The notes beneath the pieces were generated by a model. It saw only the letters and a program-made list of their open reading frames with translations, ran no database searches and was not told the origin of the DNA. A DNA stretch of 64,000 nt from Naematelia aurantialba (taxonomy: Eukaryota > Basidiomycota > Tremellomycetes > Tremellales > Naemateliaceae), in NCBI GenBank assembly GCA_021527695.1, contig JAKFAO010000008.1, positions 1,116,001 through 1,180,000 of the forward strand, in the 5' to 3' direction. The position numbers and the translations under genes are program-made. The first letter of the stretch is position 1. The number at the start of each line of letters is the position of its first letter. Positions 21,690 through 33,489 of the stretch are shown here, one piece after another.

Positions 21690-22680
21690 ATGACGGTCTC
21701 TCACGAACGTTCCGAATCATGCGGAAGGGCTGCCCATGGCGAAGACAAGGACCACATAAACGGTGATTCTGACAGCCCACGCAAGAAGGTCAAAAGCAAC
21801 AGCCCGCCGAGGTATGACGAGCACTTCTCCGATCCCGATGCCAAGGTTGTTTTAGTTTCGGTAGACGGTGTCCGGTTCAGAGTCTCTGCTTACTTCCTCG
21901 ACCAAACTTGGTAAGTACACTTTCCAAACCGTGCTGTTCCTCGCCCTTTGTCTGCTCGTGCTCCATAACCAACTCGCACTGGACATGCCGACTCCCCGGG
22001 ATGAGAGCACTCAAGCGGTTTCGCTAACACAATGACAGCCACAACTTTCGTGACAATAAGGAAGACACGACCCTGCCCATCGAGACAGTGGCAAACTCCG
22101 CGACGCTTCGCATCTTCGTCGACATGGTCTACTCGTCCGCCCCAAGTTCCGTGCTTCTCGTTTCCAAAGTTGCCATCAGCGGTTGTAGTGCCCTTTTGGA
22201 ACTGGCTACCCGTTTCGGTTCTCCTGAAATTGTCGCTGCTACTCTCAGTAAAATGAAGATGCGCGTGAGCGAGGACCCATGGACGGTGTTTGTTGTCGCG
22301 AGTCAGAGGGACTTGCTTGACCTCGCCAAGACGGCATTGAGCTTATTCAAGAACGGAGCTGAACAGAAGCTAGAAGACTGGACGCACTTGGATTTTCAGG
22401 ACTTCAAGGTAAATTCTGCCTGAATTCCAAATCCATCCTCGCAGAAGTACAGTGAAGAAATGCTCACTTCTTAAAGGACGTCAGGCCGACCTACATGTTC
22501 GAACTGCTGAGGCTGGTGGGTCTGTCAAGAGAGAGTACAAGTCAGCCAAGGTGCTTCTCGCTGGCCTCGGGGCCGCCTCCACTCTTAGCGGTTCACCAGG
22601 AGATTGATTGGGGGTGGATCATGGATGAGTTCAAACCATGGCGCCATGGAGCCGCAACCGCTAGAATGCCAGAAATGTGA
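21690..22680 (+). CDS. BTB/POZ-like protein, paralogue B
   Basis: Exons 21690-21910, 22039-22408, 22477-22680; 264 aa. It shares with the gene at 8636 the motif RYDEHFSDPDAKVVLVSVDG, an intron at the equivalent point directly after the ...SAYFLDQ/SGWYLAKE segment (both in phase 2), and the DPW-x-VF-x-x-ASQR block. It lacks the His-rich insertion of paralogue A and has an extra 3' intron. The N-terminus carries a Lys/Arg patch (SPRKKVKS) that could be a nuclear-localisation signal. Such BTB-like proteins form species-variable families in basidiomycetes; no molecular role can be assigned. Confidence 0.75.
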
Positions 22681-23138
22681 CGCTGCAAATGAGCCGGCGG
22701 AGAACGATGGAAGATGTGCTCAGTTGCGAGGCTTCTACCACGCTTTGTCGTTGCTCTCCCTCTCAATGTACACCTTAGTCCCGGGATAGTGTACAGAACT
22801 GATCCTAAGACGCTGAGATACCCCCCAGGGATCCGAGGTCCGTGCGCATTTCCTCTTTTGAAGCAGCTCCACCGAGAGACATCATACGATGGGCCCGATC
22901 TAGCAGGATTGCATACGATGCGGTCCGTCTCGTGGGCTCGGGGATAGCATCTACGAGACCATTGAATCCTACATCAATGGACAAAAATCTTGAGAAAGGC
23001 TCTGTACCAACCGGATAGAACGCACTGTTCTCATGACGTTCGAGCGGTACCGATTCGTGGACAACAACCAAGACCACGGGTGACACATACCATCCTTGCA
23101 TTCACAGAAGGTTGGCTGGCTTCAAGAACGCGAGTGCG
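22681..23138. other. Intergenic between convergent BTB-like and RPA43 genes
   Basis: 458 nt between two 3' ends. Short ORFs only. Nothing recognisable beyond presumed transcript ends. Confidence 0.5.
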
Positions 23139-24562
23139 TTAAGCCTTGGACTTTTTCTGCTTCCTCTCCGCCCGCTCGGCTCCTCCATCAGCCTTCCGTT
23201 TCTTCATCCCCCTTTCTTGCGCCGGTTGAGCAGTTCCCTTTGCTTCCACCATATGCCCCGCAGCAACCTGCTCGACAGCCTGCATCGTCTGCCCCTCTTT
23301 CCGCGCCTTGCGCTCGTCTCGTTTACGTTTCTCCTCGTCCTTCCTCTTCTTCTTCAGCTCACGAGCAGATAAGAATCGCTCGTCGATCGTCTCTTCCAGC
23401 GCCGCATGGCTTGGCAAAGGTCGAAGCTCCGCGTCGTATGCCCCATTTGCGGGTAGCATCCCTGATGTAGGCTTTTGTCTCTGTTTACGGACAGGGGTGT
23501 CGACGTCCATGCTCGTGGGTGCGCCTTTCGTCACGGCTTCGGGCCCGGGTTCAGGAGAGACGGACGGTGAGGCGGCGCGGATGGTCACAGAGGTCTCAGG
23601 TAGTGGAGGGGGGTTCGTCGGGTCCGGTAACAACGAGCCAGTGAGAGAAAGCATCTGATTCGAGACTTGCATCCTGATATACGTCAGTCTTGGTGATTTG
23701 GGGTTCGATAAGGGAAGACAAGCTCACCCGATGACAGTGAACTTGATGCCCTTTCCTCCTTCGCCTAGCATTTTACCGTCCTTCTTCCGCTTCCACCTTC
23801 CAACCTCGTGAACACCCTCGTCTTCATCTTCATCCTCGTCGTCGCTATCTGAATCGCCGTTGCCGTCGACAGGGACAGTCGCCTCAAACTCGTACTGGTC
23901 CAACGGGATGTGTTGCAAAGGAATAGAAATGTTAAAGGTCTTAGAGAAGAGCAGGGAGAGATGCGACGGGGAGGACAGCGAGTGTGTTCCATCTACATCG
24001 CCACATAGAGGACAAGGAAGCATTAGCTAAGCGCAACGAAAGATGCACGGGAGGAAAGAGATACGTACGGAGGCGTTGGCCGATTTTCGGGGCCCAGAGG
24101 ATACTTCGAAATTGGATCTCGCATACGCCAAAGGGGCACTCGTTGATGAATTTCACAGTATCATCCATGAACTCGTGCTCCCAGTGAGCAAGAAGCACTC
24201 CATTCAATTGGGGCATGTAGCTGTACAAGGGTCAACTGTTGCTGACGAGAAGAGGGAAGAAAGAGGGACAGCAAGCACAGGAACACGTACCGCATGATCA
24301 TCCCGTCTAAGACTTCACGGACGCCAGTAAGCCAGTCGCCGCTGTACTTGGGCGGTACACTGAGTCGCATACGCGATAGATGATGTTCAAATGGCCCAGA
24401 TCGCTCTTTGTCTTTGGACTTGTCTTTGACCTTGTCAGGCCTAACTTTGGGCTTCGACGACTTGGAGTGTATGTGCTTGGAATGGTGTTTGTCTTTGGTC
24501 TGTTTCGGCTTGTTAAGGGCGGGATGCGTTGAAGAGGATGCGATAGCATTGAAGTGGGACAT
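23139..24562 (-). CDS. RPA43: RNA polymerase I subunit RPA43
   Basis: Exons 24562-24291, 24220-24069, 23992-23728, 23673-23139; 407 aa. RPA43 forms the Pol I stalk with RPA14 and contacts Rrn3 at rDNA promoters. The Rpb7-N-like domain begins SRMRLSVPPKYSGDWLTGV and continues LNGVLLAHWEHEF...CPFGVCEIQF; the OB-fold part has the expected GTHSLSSPSHLSLLFSKTFN and GRWKRKKDGKMLGEGGKGIKFTV segments. A Lys-rich N-terminal 55 aa and a long Lys/Glu-rich C-terminal tail (from about aa 290) frame the folded part and look like nucleolar targeting sequence. An acidic DSDSDDEDEDEDEG insertion sits inside the OB-fold region. Longer than yeast Rpa43 (326 aa) because of these tails. Confidence 0.9.
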
Positions 24563-25033
24563 GATGCCCTAGACGACAGTTGGGCCTGATGCAGTGATCC
24601 CGGTTTGAGCCGCAGGCAGTGATCTTTGGTGAAGAGGAGCAGACGTGCAGAACGACAGAAAAAGTTGAAAGATGGATTTATTTTCAGGCACCGTCAAGGC
24701 AGATGAAGCCAGCGGTCGTTTGACTGATTCGCCGCAGACGAATATTGTTATGAGGCTCACGTGCTAGCACTTCCTCTCGCTAAGAGGGTGATGCAGAGCA
24801 TAGCTGCACGGCTCCAAAGCACACCTTGAGAATTCTGAGAAAATGTGAATCGGATCAACGTTAAGCACAATCGCAAGCTGGCTAATGAATCGTCCTTGGG
24901 CTCTTACGCTCCGCTACTTCCTGCCCATGGGATATCGGTTGGAAAGATAAATGCTGTACAATGCATATGCTAGAGGACGTAAGACGCTATGCGCCCTTCG
25001 TCCGGACGATGTAAGAAAACCCTGACTCTGCTT
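24563..25033. other. Intergenic: RPA43 upstream region and bS16m 3' flank
   Basis: 471 nt with the RPA43 promoter and the 3' end of the ribosomal protein gene. No further gene, RNA or repeat supported. Confidence 0.5.
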
Positions 25034-25549
25034 CTACTCCACAGCCACTTGAGGCTGGATGGCAGGCTCTCCTGATTGAGCTTCCGCATTCGCAGTCGGC
25101 GCCTTAGTCTTGCTTTCAAGAGCAAGAGGTGGCCTCCCAGGTGTCCATCGATGTTGCCATTTATGTGGGTATTGCAGTATACCTCCCTACCCAAGCCTCA
25201 TCAGCGATGTCTTCATCCCGGTTGATACGAAATGAAAGTCACGCACCCGCTCGAGCAACCGGACGACACTTTTTGTGGGCGTGGCCCCAACATCGAGCCA
25301 GTACTGTATCCGCTCCACATTCCATTCCAAACGTTTCTCCCTCGGCACCGCCCAGGACACCTTCCCAAATACCTGCGCGGCCGGCGGCAAGACGCCGACG
25401 CTTGGGACCCGAGGTCTGGGATCGAATTCGCCCAGCTTCTCGAGAGGTGCGGCGTTCCGTGCTTTTTTGTTATTGATTGCTACGAGGTGGTAGACTGGAC
25501 TATTGCGCAGGCCGTGACGGGCCAATCGCAGGCGAACTTGGGACACCAT
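25034..25549 (-). CDS. MRPS16: Mitochondrial ribosomal protein bS16m
   Basis: Exons 25549-25247 and 25186-25034; 151 aa. A component of the mitochondrial small ribosomal subunit. The S16 core is clear: RLRLARHGLRNSPVYHLVAINNKKARNAAPLEKLGEFDPRP, then EWNVERIQYWLDVGATPTKSVVRLLER. The second exon continues GGILQYPHKW and a Pro/Ala/Gln-rich tail of about 40 aa. The internal segment between the two core halves is longer than in bacterial S16. It lies 243 bp from and head-to-head with CAND1, which suggests a shared promoter region. Confidence 0.93.
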
Positions 25550-25792
25550 TGTGACAAGGGAAGGTCGTCGATGACAGCCCTCGTAAAAACGTCCCGGTCA
25601 GGTTACTGTTCGCAGAACGAGTGCAGTGATTTCCACAACATCATTGGGAAATGCCACGTCAGATAGTTGCCACGTGAAATTACGCGACACCTCACCTCTT
25701 CCTCCACTTTCCTTCTTCGCAACCCTTCAAGCTTTTGATTGATTCCTGTCATTTGGTGCATTGTTTGGCTGTGAAAGACGTCTGTCGTCACG
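25550..25792. promoter_or_regulatory. Divergent promoter region of MRPS16 and CAND1
   Basis: 243 nt between opposite start codons; both promoters and 5'UTRs must fit here. No canonical element was identified. Confidence 0.55.
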
Positions 25793-28700
25793 ATGAGCTC
25801 CTTCAACGGCCAGATGTCGTTGCAGAAGCCCATCTTTGAGCTGGAGCGGAAGGTACGTGGAGGTCTTGGCTACAACGATCAGCACCTGACGGCAAGCAGC
25901 TCGACGACAATGACCAGGATATTCGGTGAGCGGAGCATGACCGGTCGGGCTTGTTGGGGCTGACAAGAAAAGGCAGCAGGAGCTCATCGACCTTCTAAAG
26001 GCCCTTGAGGAGGTTACGAGGTCCAAGGAAGCGTCCAGCTCGGCGGCTTCGCATCGGCCAGTCAGCGCTGGATATACAGACGAAGTCACCGAAGCGCGCC
26101 TGGAGATCGCGGTTCTCAAACGTCTAAATGATGAGATTGCAGAGGTAAAGAATAAGGCCGTTGCCTGGTCAGTGCTTCATAGTTGCATCTACATCTCGCT
26201 GCACATTACATTTGCAACGCTCATACGCCTTTTCAGCTTGGCGGCTATGTCGCGCAAATCAAGACCGCAGCATCTCAAGACCATCATCGACACACTCATG
26301 TCTTCCGTTTCGTCTTCAGACGATGAGAAACGTGATGTCGGCTGCATGGGTGAGTCAGTTCTAGAACGACTAGTGCTGCACTGACGGCTCGGTCAGCGTT
26401 AAAGGCCGTAGGACTGGAGATGCCCATCGAAACTAGCTCGTCCCTCATTGAAAGCATGGCAACAAAAATCTTGAGCGTTCTAACAGGAAAGGTGGGAATT
26501 CTTACTTTTACTCGCAGCTTGCAAGGTGTGGCGCTGATTCTATCAGACCCCACCCGACCCTCAACATGCTTCAGAAATGCTACAAATTCTGACCGATGTC
26601 TTTCTTCGCTTTCCTCACGTTATCGCAGCTCATGGATCATTGCAAAACAAGTCACTCGACTCTCTCATCACCATTCTCTCTACCGGTCGACCTGCCGTGC
26701 GGAAACGAGCCATTCCCGCCGTGTGCGCGCTGATTTCGACCAATTCCAAGCTCTTCGATACCACCTTGAAGGAAAGATTAGTGCAGGGTCTGTCCCACGG
26801 GGGAGAAGCCAGCCGGACCTGGATCAATCTTCTAGCCAGCTTGGCTAGGGGCTCCAGCGTGCAAAAGATCGGGGAATTCCTCGCCGGTTCAAAAGCGGTA
26901 GAAATGGTGTTGGGCGAGACAACCGACCTAGAGGACGTCGATGCTGTCGAGGGTGCTTTGGTGGCGAGTCATCTGGCCTGCTGCGGAGTGTCGGCTGACC
27001 AGTCATAGGCTTTGGAAGTTCTCGTGCTCAGATGTCCAACCGAGATCACCCCTTATATCAAGAGTATCAATGACAAAAGCATTGAACTCGTCCGCTATGA
27101 CCCGGTGAGTAGCTCTAAGCAGTTTGCGAAACTGCATTCCACTGACTCACAGCTAGAATTATGTGGACATGGATGAGGATGAAGAAACCGATGTTGACAT
27201 GGAAGATGAGGATGATGAGGATGAGGACTTTGATGATGGGTAGGTGTTCTCGTTGTGTTTCGTAGACACTGACGAGACCATACAGCTATTCCGATGATGA
27301 CGACGTCTCATGGAAGATTCGTCGATCGGCTGCCAAGCTACTCGCCGCTCTTATACGCACAAGGAGCGAGCTGGCCATACAGTTCTATCGAACTGCCCTT
27401 CCAGTACTCATAACCCGTTTTGCCGAACGAGAGGAGAGTGTTAGACTGGAGGTATTGGCCGCTGTTGAAAGTTTGCTCAGACAAACGGCAACAGCGAGAG
27501 CTGCCGAGCTCGCCTCAGCTGGGAGAAATAAGCGAAAGCGTATTGATGGTATGGACCAAATCCCGGAGGACGAAACGTGAGGAATCTTTTCCTTCTCTCC
27601 GCTTCCGTATACTGATGACGCAGTCCTATGCAATATCTCCAAGCCTCGCTTCCTCAACTTGTCCGAGCCATTTTGAAACAGCTGTCCTCAAAGTCGGTAC
27701 CAACACGTCAGCAGTGCTTCGCTCTTCTCGAGCACATTGTGGAGGCTCTCGGAGGTGGGCTTGAGGGCGAATCCGACGCAATTTGCAGTGCTTCTACATC
27801 GGCGTTGAAGTCCATCGACAGCGCGACCACGTCTTCATTAGCCATGGCTACTCTTTCTTTTCTAGCCGACTTCTTCCGACACCACGCTCCCCGAGTTTAT
27901 GCCAGTCATCTCGAGCAACTCGTACCAGCCATCGTAAGATGCATGAAAGACAAGCTTCAACGGATCAGCTTCGAAGCTTTCGCTGCAGCTTCCGCCTTAG
28001 CGCAAGCTGCGCGACCAAATGGAGCGGTATCACCACTTCCCAGCAGCTTTAGGGAACCCATCCAACGGCTCTTTACCGCCACGACTGCGGTCCTCGGAGA
28101 GTCTTCGGTGGATGGGGATGTCCGCGAACGGGCCCTGGAAACTCTTGGCAATTTGCTGGTGCACGAAGGTGACGCCCTCTCGTCCTCATATTCCACGTGC
28201 CTGCCATTGATTACCGCGCGCCTCAACAACGAGAACACAGCAACTACTGCAGTTTTGGTCATAGGCAGGCTCGCCGAAGCACAGACCTGCAAGGGTCCTG
28301 AAATGGACGAATGGCTTCTGGAAGTACTTCCAAACGTTGTTGTTGCTCTTCGTCGGAATCGCAGACCAGGTGGCAAAAATGCCGAATTTGTCAGTCTGTC
28401 ACACATCCTCACCCGTATTGGCTCGAACCTCTCACCGGAGAAAGCAAATTCCATCATTTCGGAGTTGCAACCACTCCTGGACTCGGCTCCGGCACTGCAG
28501 ATCATTGCAATCGTCCTCGCCAGTCAGCCGGCGTCGCGGCCTGCGGTCGAGAAGGAAGTCCTGCCCTCCGCGGTGAAAATGGCGAAAACATCCACTTTGG
28601 TCAATCTCGCACATGTAGACGCCTTGACGGCCTTTTTCGGAGCTTTTGTTGAGGGTGATGTCGACTGTGCGACCAGACTTGTTCCTACGCTGGTCGATGA

Positions 28701-30516
28701 GCTGAGCAAGGAAGCTACCTTGCCCGATGCGACGACAGGTGGAACGGCATCGTACACCACTACGGCCCGTTGCGTGGGTGCGATTGTCCGCGGCTCTGAG
28801 AGAAACGCCGCTGGTATATTGGCTGCATTTGAGAAGACTATCACGGTACGTGCCAGATCAGGCGTGAAAAAGTACTCACTCATGCCAGTCTTCCAAATCG
28901 ACTGAAGCGGCAACATATCTAGCACTTCTTTGTATCGGCGAAATTGGGCGTGTCATGTCAGTCACAAGCCATTTACTTGCCCAATAAGGACAGAGCTGAC
29001 TCTCACAGTGACCTGTCTGCGAACAACGGCCTATTTGAACGAATACTGTCCTTCTTCACAAATCCTAGTGAAGAAGTTCGCAGTGCTGCTGCGTTCGCTG
29101 CGGGAAAGTTCCTTCTATTATTGTGAACCCCCGTTGCTGACAGCAGCTAGGCAATTTGGCTGTTGGGTCACCCAAGGTGCTTCTTCCTGCGGTCGTGAAG
29201 CAGATCACGTCGACAGAAGATGAGACTTCACGGCTACTTCTCCTCCACGCGCTCAAAGAAGTAAGTTTCGTACATAAGCCAACCATACACAAGCTGAGTT
29301 GCCAGGTGATCCTGCACTCTTCTACAGCTCAGTTAGAGCTCATTGCCGACTCGCTTTGGGTCCCACTGCTCGCAGCCGAGGATATTTCGACGTCTAACGT
29401 CCAGAAAGCAAGTAAGCCCACGGATGGGGGCGATCTCGGGGACGATGGAATCCGCAATGTCAAAGCTGCATGTATCGGGGAACTCACAACTTTGGCCCCA
29501 GCCAAGTTTCTGCCACAATTGCAGGTCAGCTACATGATTTGCAAGCGTAAGCATGAGCTAATCCTGTGTACAGAGTCTGCTCAAATCCACACCGCAGAAC
29601 CGAGCGATTGTCGCGGCAGCCGTGCGGTACACATTTATCGACACATCCTCATCATACGATGAGTTGATCGCACCAATTATCGTCGACTTCCTTTCACTTA
29701 TGGAGGATAAGAATCTAGTGCGTTCTGGGGGCATCTGTCGAGAACGTGCTGACCAAAGTAGGTCGTACGCCGCTTGTCACTCGCATCTCTCAACGCCGCG
29801 ATTCAACACAAACCACACCTGGTTGTTGATAGACTGGTCGCGTTGCAGCCATTGCTATACAAGGAGACCGTAATCAAACGTGAACTCCAGCGAGAAGTGC
29901 AAATGGGCCCGTGGAAAGGTAATTCATCTGGGCTTGGGCACAGGATTCAAGGCTGATGGGTGCAGTCATCGAGGATGATGGATTGGAGAACCGCAAAACG
30001 GCTTACGAGACGATGTACACTCTGGTGCGTTGGAATAGCTGTATCCGCTGCGCAGCTAACATCTCAGCTCGGAACGTGTTTCTCCAAAGTGGATCTACCA
30101 ACTTTCACCGACCGCGTTATGGCTGCTTTGCGCGACGTGAACGAGATCAAGGTATTGGCACTCATGCTACTGCTGCGTCTCGGCCAGCTTTCGCCTTCAA
30201 GCGTCATCCCGAGGCTTGACGATGCGACAGAGTCATTTAAGGTGATCATGAAAGATGTCGAGGTGAAAGACGACACGGTCAAACAGGATCTGGAACGTAA
30301 AGGTGCGTGCTGTCTGGCGCGATTCTCACATGCTCCTGTGCGGCCAGCGATTAGCTGACTTGGGGTTGGGATTCAGAGGAGATGCAGCGAAACGCATTGC
30401 GCACGGCTGTCCCACTGTACAGACTGTCAACGGCACAGCAGGCTCCGGTTTTCCATGCTTTCATGACGTCGCTTCTGAATGATCAATGGAAGGATTTCAG
30501 GGATTACCAGGTCTGA
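25793..30516 (+). CDS. CAND1: CAND1/TIP120 cullin-associated SCF exchange factor
   Basis: Exons 25793-25852, 25900-25925, 25973-26167, 26237-26349, 26397-26491, 26547-26960, 27009-27104, 27157-27239, 27286-27576, 27624-28845, 28889-28956, 29009-29103, 29151-29260, 29306-29524, 29574-29717, 29762-29918, 29966-30024, 30068-30302, 30377-30516; 1,273 aa. A HEAT-repeat solenoid that wraps cullin-Rbx1 and exchanges F-box receptors. Diagnostic block: YDPNYVDMD, a long acidic insert (aa ~335-362) and YSDDDDVSWKIRRSAAKLLAAL, as in animal and plant CAND1. The C-terminal TIP120 domain (VIEDDGLENRKTAYETMYTLLGTC) is intact. The join at 29104 uses a donor reading GAAAGT; the only nearby GT (29108) would break the frame. 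The first two exons are short and supported by phase and by resemblance to the family N-terminus. Confidence 0.95.
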
Positions 30517-32210
30517 GCGATAGCTCAAGGATCACCAGTGTTTGAGCGATACTCAGAGCGTGGTGCGGCAGCAGATGAGAAGGCTGTGTGCCTACATGAG
30601 AGGTTTTTGTTTACTAGGCATTGCATGCATTGGTCATGATCGCATGCCGGTATCTGTTGCGCCAGTAGCGACACAAGGAGCCGTTTGCGTCTGAGGAGGG
30701 GAAGCTGAGGGGGAGTAGGGGGAGGGGGAGGATTCGGCGCTTATACCGGCAGTGACGGCGTGCCAAGGTAGACGGTTGAGCGTCACATTGCCATCAAGGG
30801 AGGGCCGCGCCCCTGCTAATTCGCCTCCAGTCTCGTCCGTCGTAGACACAAGAGTCTCTGAGCAGCAGACGTGTTTGTGATTGATGTGATCCACTTTCGA
30901 TCACTGCAGCACTTTGAGATTGCATTGATTACCTTCTGGACTGGCCAGCTCGCGGCCAAGGGCTGCTCGTTGGTGCCGTGCGACCAATTTGCTTGGCTGC
31001 GTTCGAAACTCATCAAAAGCACAAAAGGGCGGAGATGGGTCGGGCCTCCTTGGTGGAGCCAGGGACAGATCTATTGGGCAGGTGGCAGGGTCTGGTAGCG
31101 CGTTTGAGGTGGTAGCGGATAGCTTATCATGTACGTTGCTACAGTACGTTGCGGGTAGTATGATCCAGCAGGTTGCGGGCAGCTGGTTTGTTTGTAGCAG
31201 ATCTGAGACGGGAGTAGCGTAGCGTGTCGATCAGCTGATCTGATCTTCGTGCTCTTCGGCTCCGGGCTGGACATGACAGTCAGATGCTGGGCTTGCTGGC
31301 GCTTGGGTGATCGAACTGATAGATATCAGCGTGGATGTGTGGTGCTCAGCCACCGATACCGTCTGCTTGGTCGGTTACTGCGCCGACTGCGAGGCGCACT
31401 GATCTATTGTCGTCTACAGGGTGCCGGAGACACGCTCCCTCACGACTCCCCCCATCAGATCTTAACTCTCCTTTCTTTCCCTGCGTTACATACTGGCATA
31501 CTCGTCGCCTCTGCATACTCTGTATCCTCATCTCTGTGTCGCCCTCTCTGTGTCGAGCTCTCCGTGACTGGTTGGTTTGATCGCAGCGAGGAGTCTCAGC
31601 GTGGTTGAACGATCAGACAAACTGCCTTGTGTCCAGCGTGATCCCGTAGCGTGATTGGGGTGGTCTAGCGTGGTGATCGCCGCACAAAAACTTCACCATC
31701 AGCATCACGACGGCCGCAGCCTCTAGATACTCCTTTTGTCTACCTTTACTTGGTTTTGGGGTGCAGACGTCGATTATCTGCCGACGTTTGGCGCTAGGTC
31801 GACGGCGGAAGGATACCAAAGGAGTACAAAGAGCGCAACTGGGGACAGACGAGCGACCGCGGAGGACAGACGACGCACAAAGGGCAACGGCAACGGACGA
31901 GTTTGATCCGATCTCTACGCCCTCGAGTATGCACTGACAAACGCACCGCGCGGCCAAGACGATATAAGGGCTCCAAGAGGTTTCCGGTGCAGCTTATATC
32001 TGTTTTGCTTTGGGAACCGCTCGTCCTCCTGCTTCGGCTTCAATTCTGGGCATCGCACCCCCCCACCCTCACCCCGCGAGCTACTGCCGCGTTTAGAAGT
32101 AGGACGTCGACAAGCAACCTTCAAGTCAGTGAGTACGCACTTGTTTGTCATATTTTCACTTCGCGGGCCGGGAACAAGTGGGCTGACTTTCAATTTGCCA
32201 TCAGAGGATC
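30517..32210. other. Gene-poor 1.7-kb stretch upstream of the orphan ORF
   Basis: No coding gene can be supported. Noted: short direct-repeat-like words (GTTGCGGGTAG/GTTGCGGGCAG near 31150-31190, TAGCGTGATT/TAGCGTGGTG near 31650-31680). A likely 5'UTR intron for the downstream ORF lies at 32129-32204 (GTGAGT donor, CTGAC branch word, ATCAG acceptor), so transcription of that ORF probably begins in this stretch. A non-coding RNA is possible but unproven. Confidence 0.45.
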
Positions 32211-32996
32211 ATGCCAACGTGCGACGTTGCCTCGTTACCCTCTCGCCGTCCCGCCAAGAAGCGCATCACCCTGTCCTCGCTCGTGACCTCTTGGCCTCTG
32301 CTGGACTTTGGAAGGCGGGTACCAGCAACAATCTTCGAGAGAGACGAACGAACGTTTTCAACTGGCCGGAATCCGCCTCTGTCTTCTCGTGAGATCACGA
32401 ACCAGCAGGACGAGTGGTCAGTCCTTGAAGTGGAACTGACATACCCTCATGCCGAGACGACACCAGTGACTCCTATCGAGGGCTCGCTGGTCTGTTACGC
32501 AGTCGAAGGTCTCAGCTCTGATTTGGTCGAGTCCGATGCCCCAGGATACTTCAGTAAAGAGACAGAACAAGCGAACACGAAACCATGCCAGAATGTCTGG
32601 CTTTGTTCCCCTCCTCCTTCTCCCGAAGCAGAGCTCAATGCCCCATTCCCCACTGAGACCAGGCCCAATATCGAGTTCAAAACCACCAGCGCTACTGTCA
32701 CTTCCAGCCGACCAGCGCGTGGGCGAGCATTTATCACTCGTTCCACATCGAGTGCCAGACTCGCCCAGGAATTCGACGAAGATCGGCGCGTCATCTGTCT
32801 CTCCACCCATACCGAGCGGGTCCTGCGGGGGGCCGTCTCTCCACCGTACGCGTTCAATTCGGTTCAAGAGCCGCCGACGTCCATGTTCGTATACGACAGA
32901 GAGAAGAGAGGGGGGGAGGGAAACTGCGTCAGTGAAACTGGACTCCCATCCGGTCAAGGCAGTATGAGATGGATGGTCAAGAGACACACGAACTAG
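32211..32996 (+). CDS. Orphan protein of unknown function
   Basis: Single open exon of 261 codons. No family recognised. The ATG is preceded by a well-formed intron (32129-32204) whose acceptor lies six bases upstream, which supports transcription and this start. Composition is ordinary (Ser/Thr/Pro rich); no signal peptide or membrane helix is apparent. An alternative reading in the same region (minus 32418-32987, 189 codons) exists, so coding status is not certain. Confidence 0.5.
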   Translation: MPTCDVASLPSRRPAKKRITLSSLVTSWPLLDFGRRVPATIFERDERTFSTGRNPPLSSREITNQQDEWSVLEVELTYPHAETTPVTPIEGSLVCYAVEGLSSDLVESDAPGYFSKETEQANTKPCQNVWLCSPPPSPEAELNAPFPTETRPNIEFKTTSATVTSSRPARGRAFITRSTSSARLAQEFDEDRRVICLSTHTERVLRGAVSPPYAFNSVQEPPTSMFVYDREKRGGEGNCVSETGLPSGQGSMRWMVKRHTN

Positions 32997-33489
32997 TTGA
33001 GGGCGCGGCGCCTCTCAGATGAGGATGTGTAGCGCAGGATAGTCAGCATGGGCCACCACGGGCGATCGACGTCACATTCAAGGTACGGGGACGCGAGCCA
33101 AGGGAAGACCTGTCGTGGTTTGAGGACATTGTGGACTTGCCTTTCGAGCATTTGGGACTTGTGATGTATCTGGGTGTTGACAGGCGTGACCTGGCAAATC
33201 TAAGTTTATTGGGACGTTCTGGGCGTCCTGCATCCTTCTCCCATCTTACAATGGCATGTCATCACCCGCCATTGTATTGTCTATCGGCCAAGAAGAACTG
33301 CATGATGACAACCGCGCACAGCGTTGCACGGACCGCCACGTGACGGACGCGACGCGTCTGGACATTTTGATTTTCCCCGCTCACCTTTCCATCTAGCATC
33401 TACACCCCAACTCTTGCCCCTACAAGTCCTCTTCTCGCTCTCCCCACCCCCCTCTCCGCTCTCCCTCGCCTCCCTCTGTGCACTTCGTG
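32997..33489. promoter_or_regulatory. POL2 upstream region
   Basis: 493 nt between the orphan ORF and POL2. It holds a CACGTG E-box (33337-33342) and an MCB box (33352-33357), then a strongly pyrimidine-rich leader (33395-33480) before the start codon. Nothing else recognised. Confidence 0.6.
33352..33357. promoter_or_regulatory. MCB (MluI) box ACGCGT upstream of POL2
   Basis: An exact palindromic ACGCGT 133 bp before the POL2 ATG, 9 bp from a CACGTG. MCB boxes bind MBF-type factors that drive G1/S replication genes in fungi; its placement before a replicative polymerase gene fits. One six-base match alone is weak evidence. Confidence 0.55.

Noticed and set aside
24970..25194. Alternative reading of the second MRPS16 exon
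   Set aside because: The frame that continues GGILQYPHKW from the donor at 25246 fits the S16 family; the longer ORF is out of frame with exon 1.
30940..31300. Short repeated words considered as part of a centromere or transposon remnant
   Set aside because: No terminal repeats, no transposase or reverse-transcriptase homology, and housekeeping genes on both sides.
31613..31957. Minus-strand ORF in the gene-poor stretch
   Set aside because: Low length, no motif, and within the probable promoter/leader of the downstream orphan gene.
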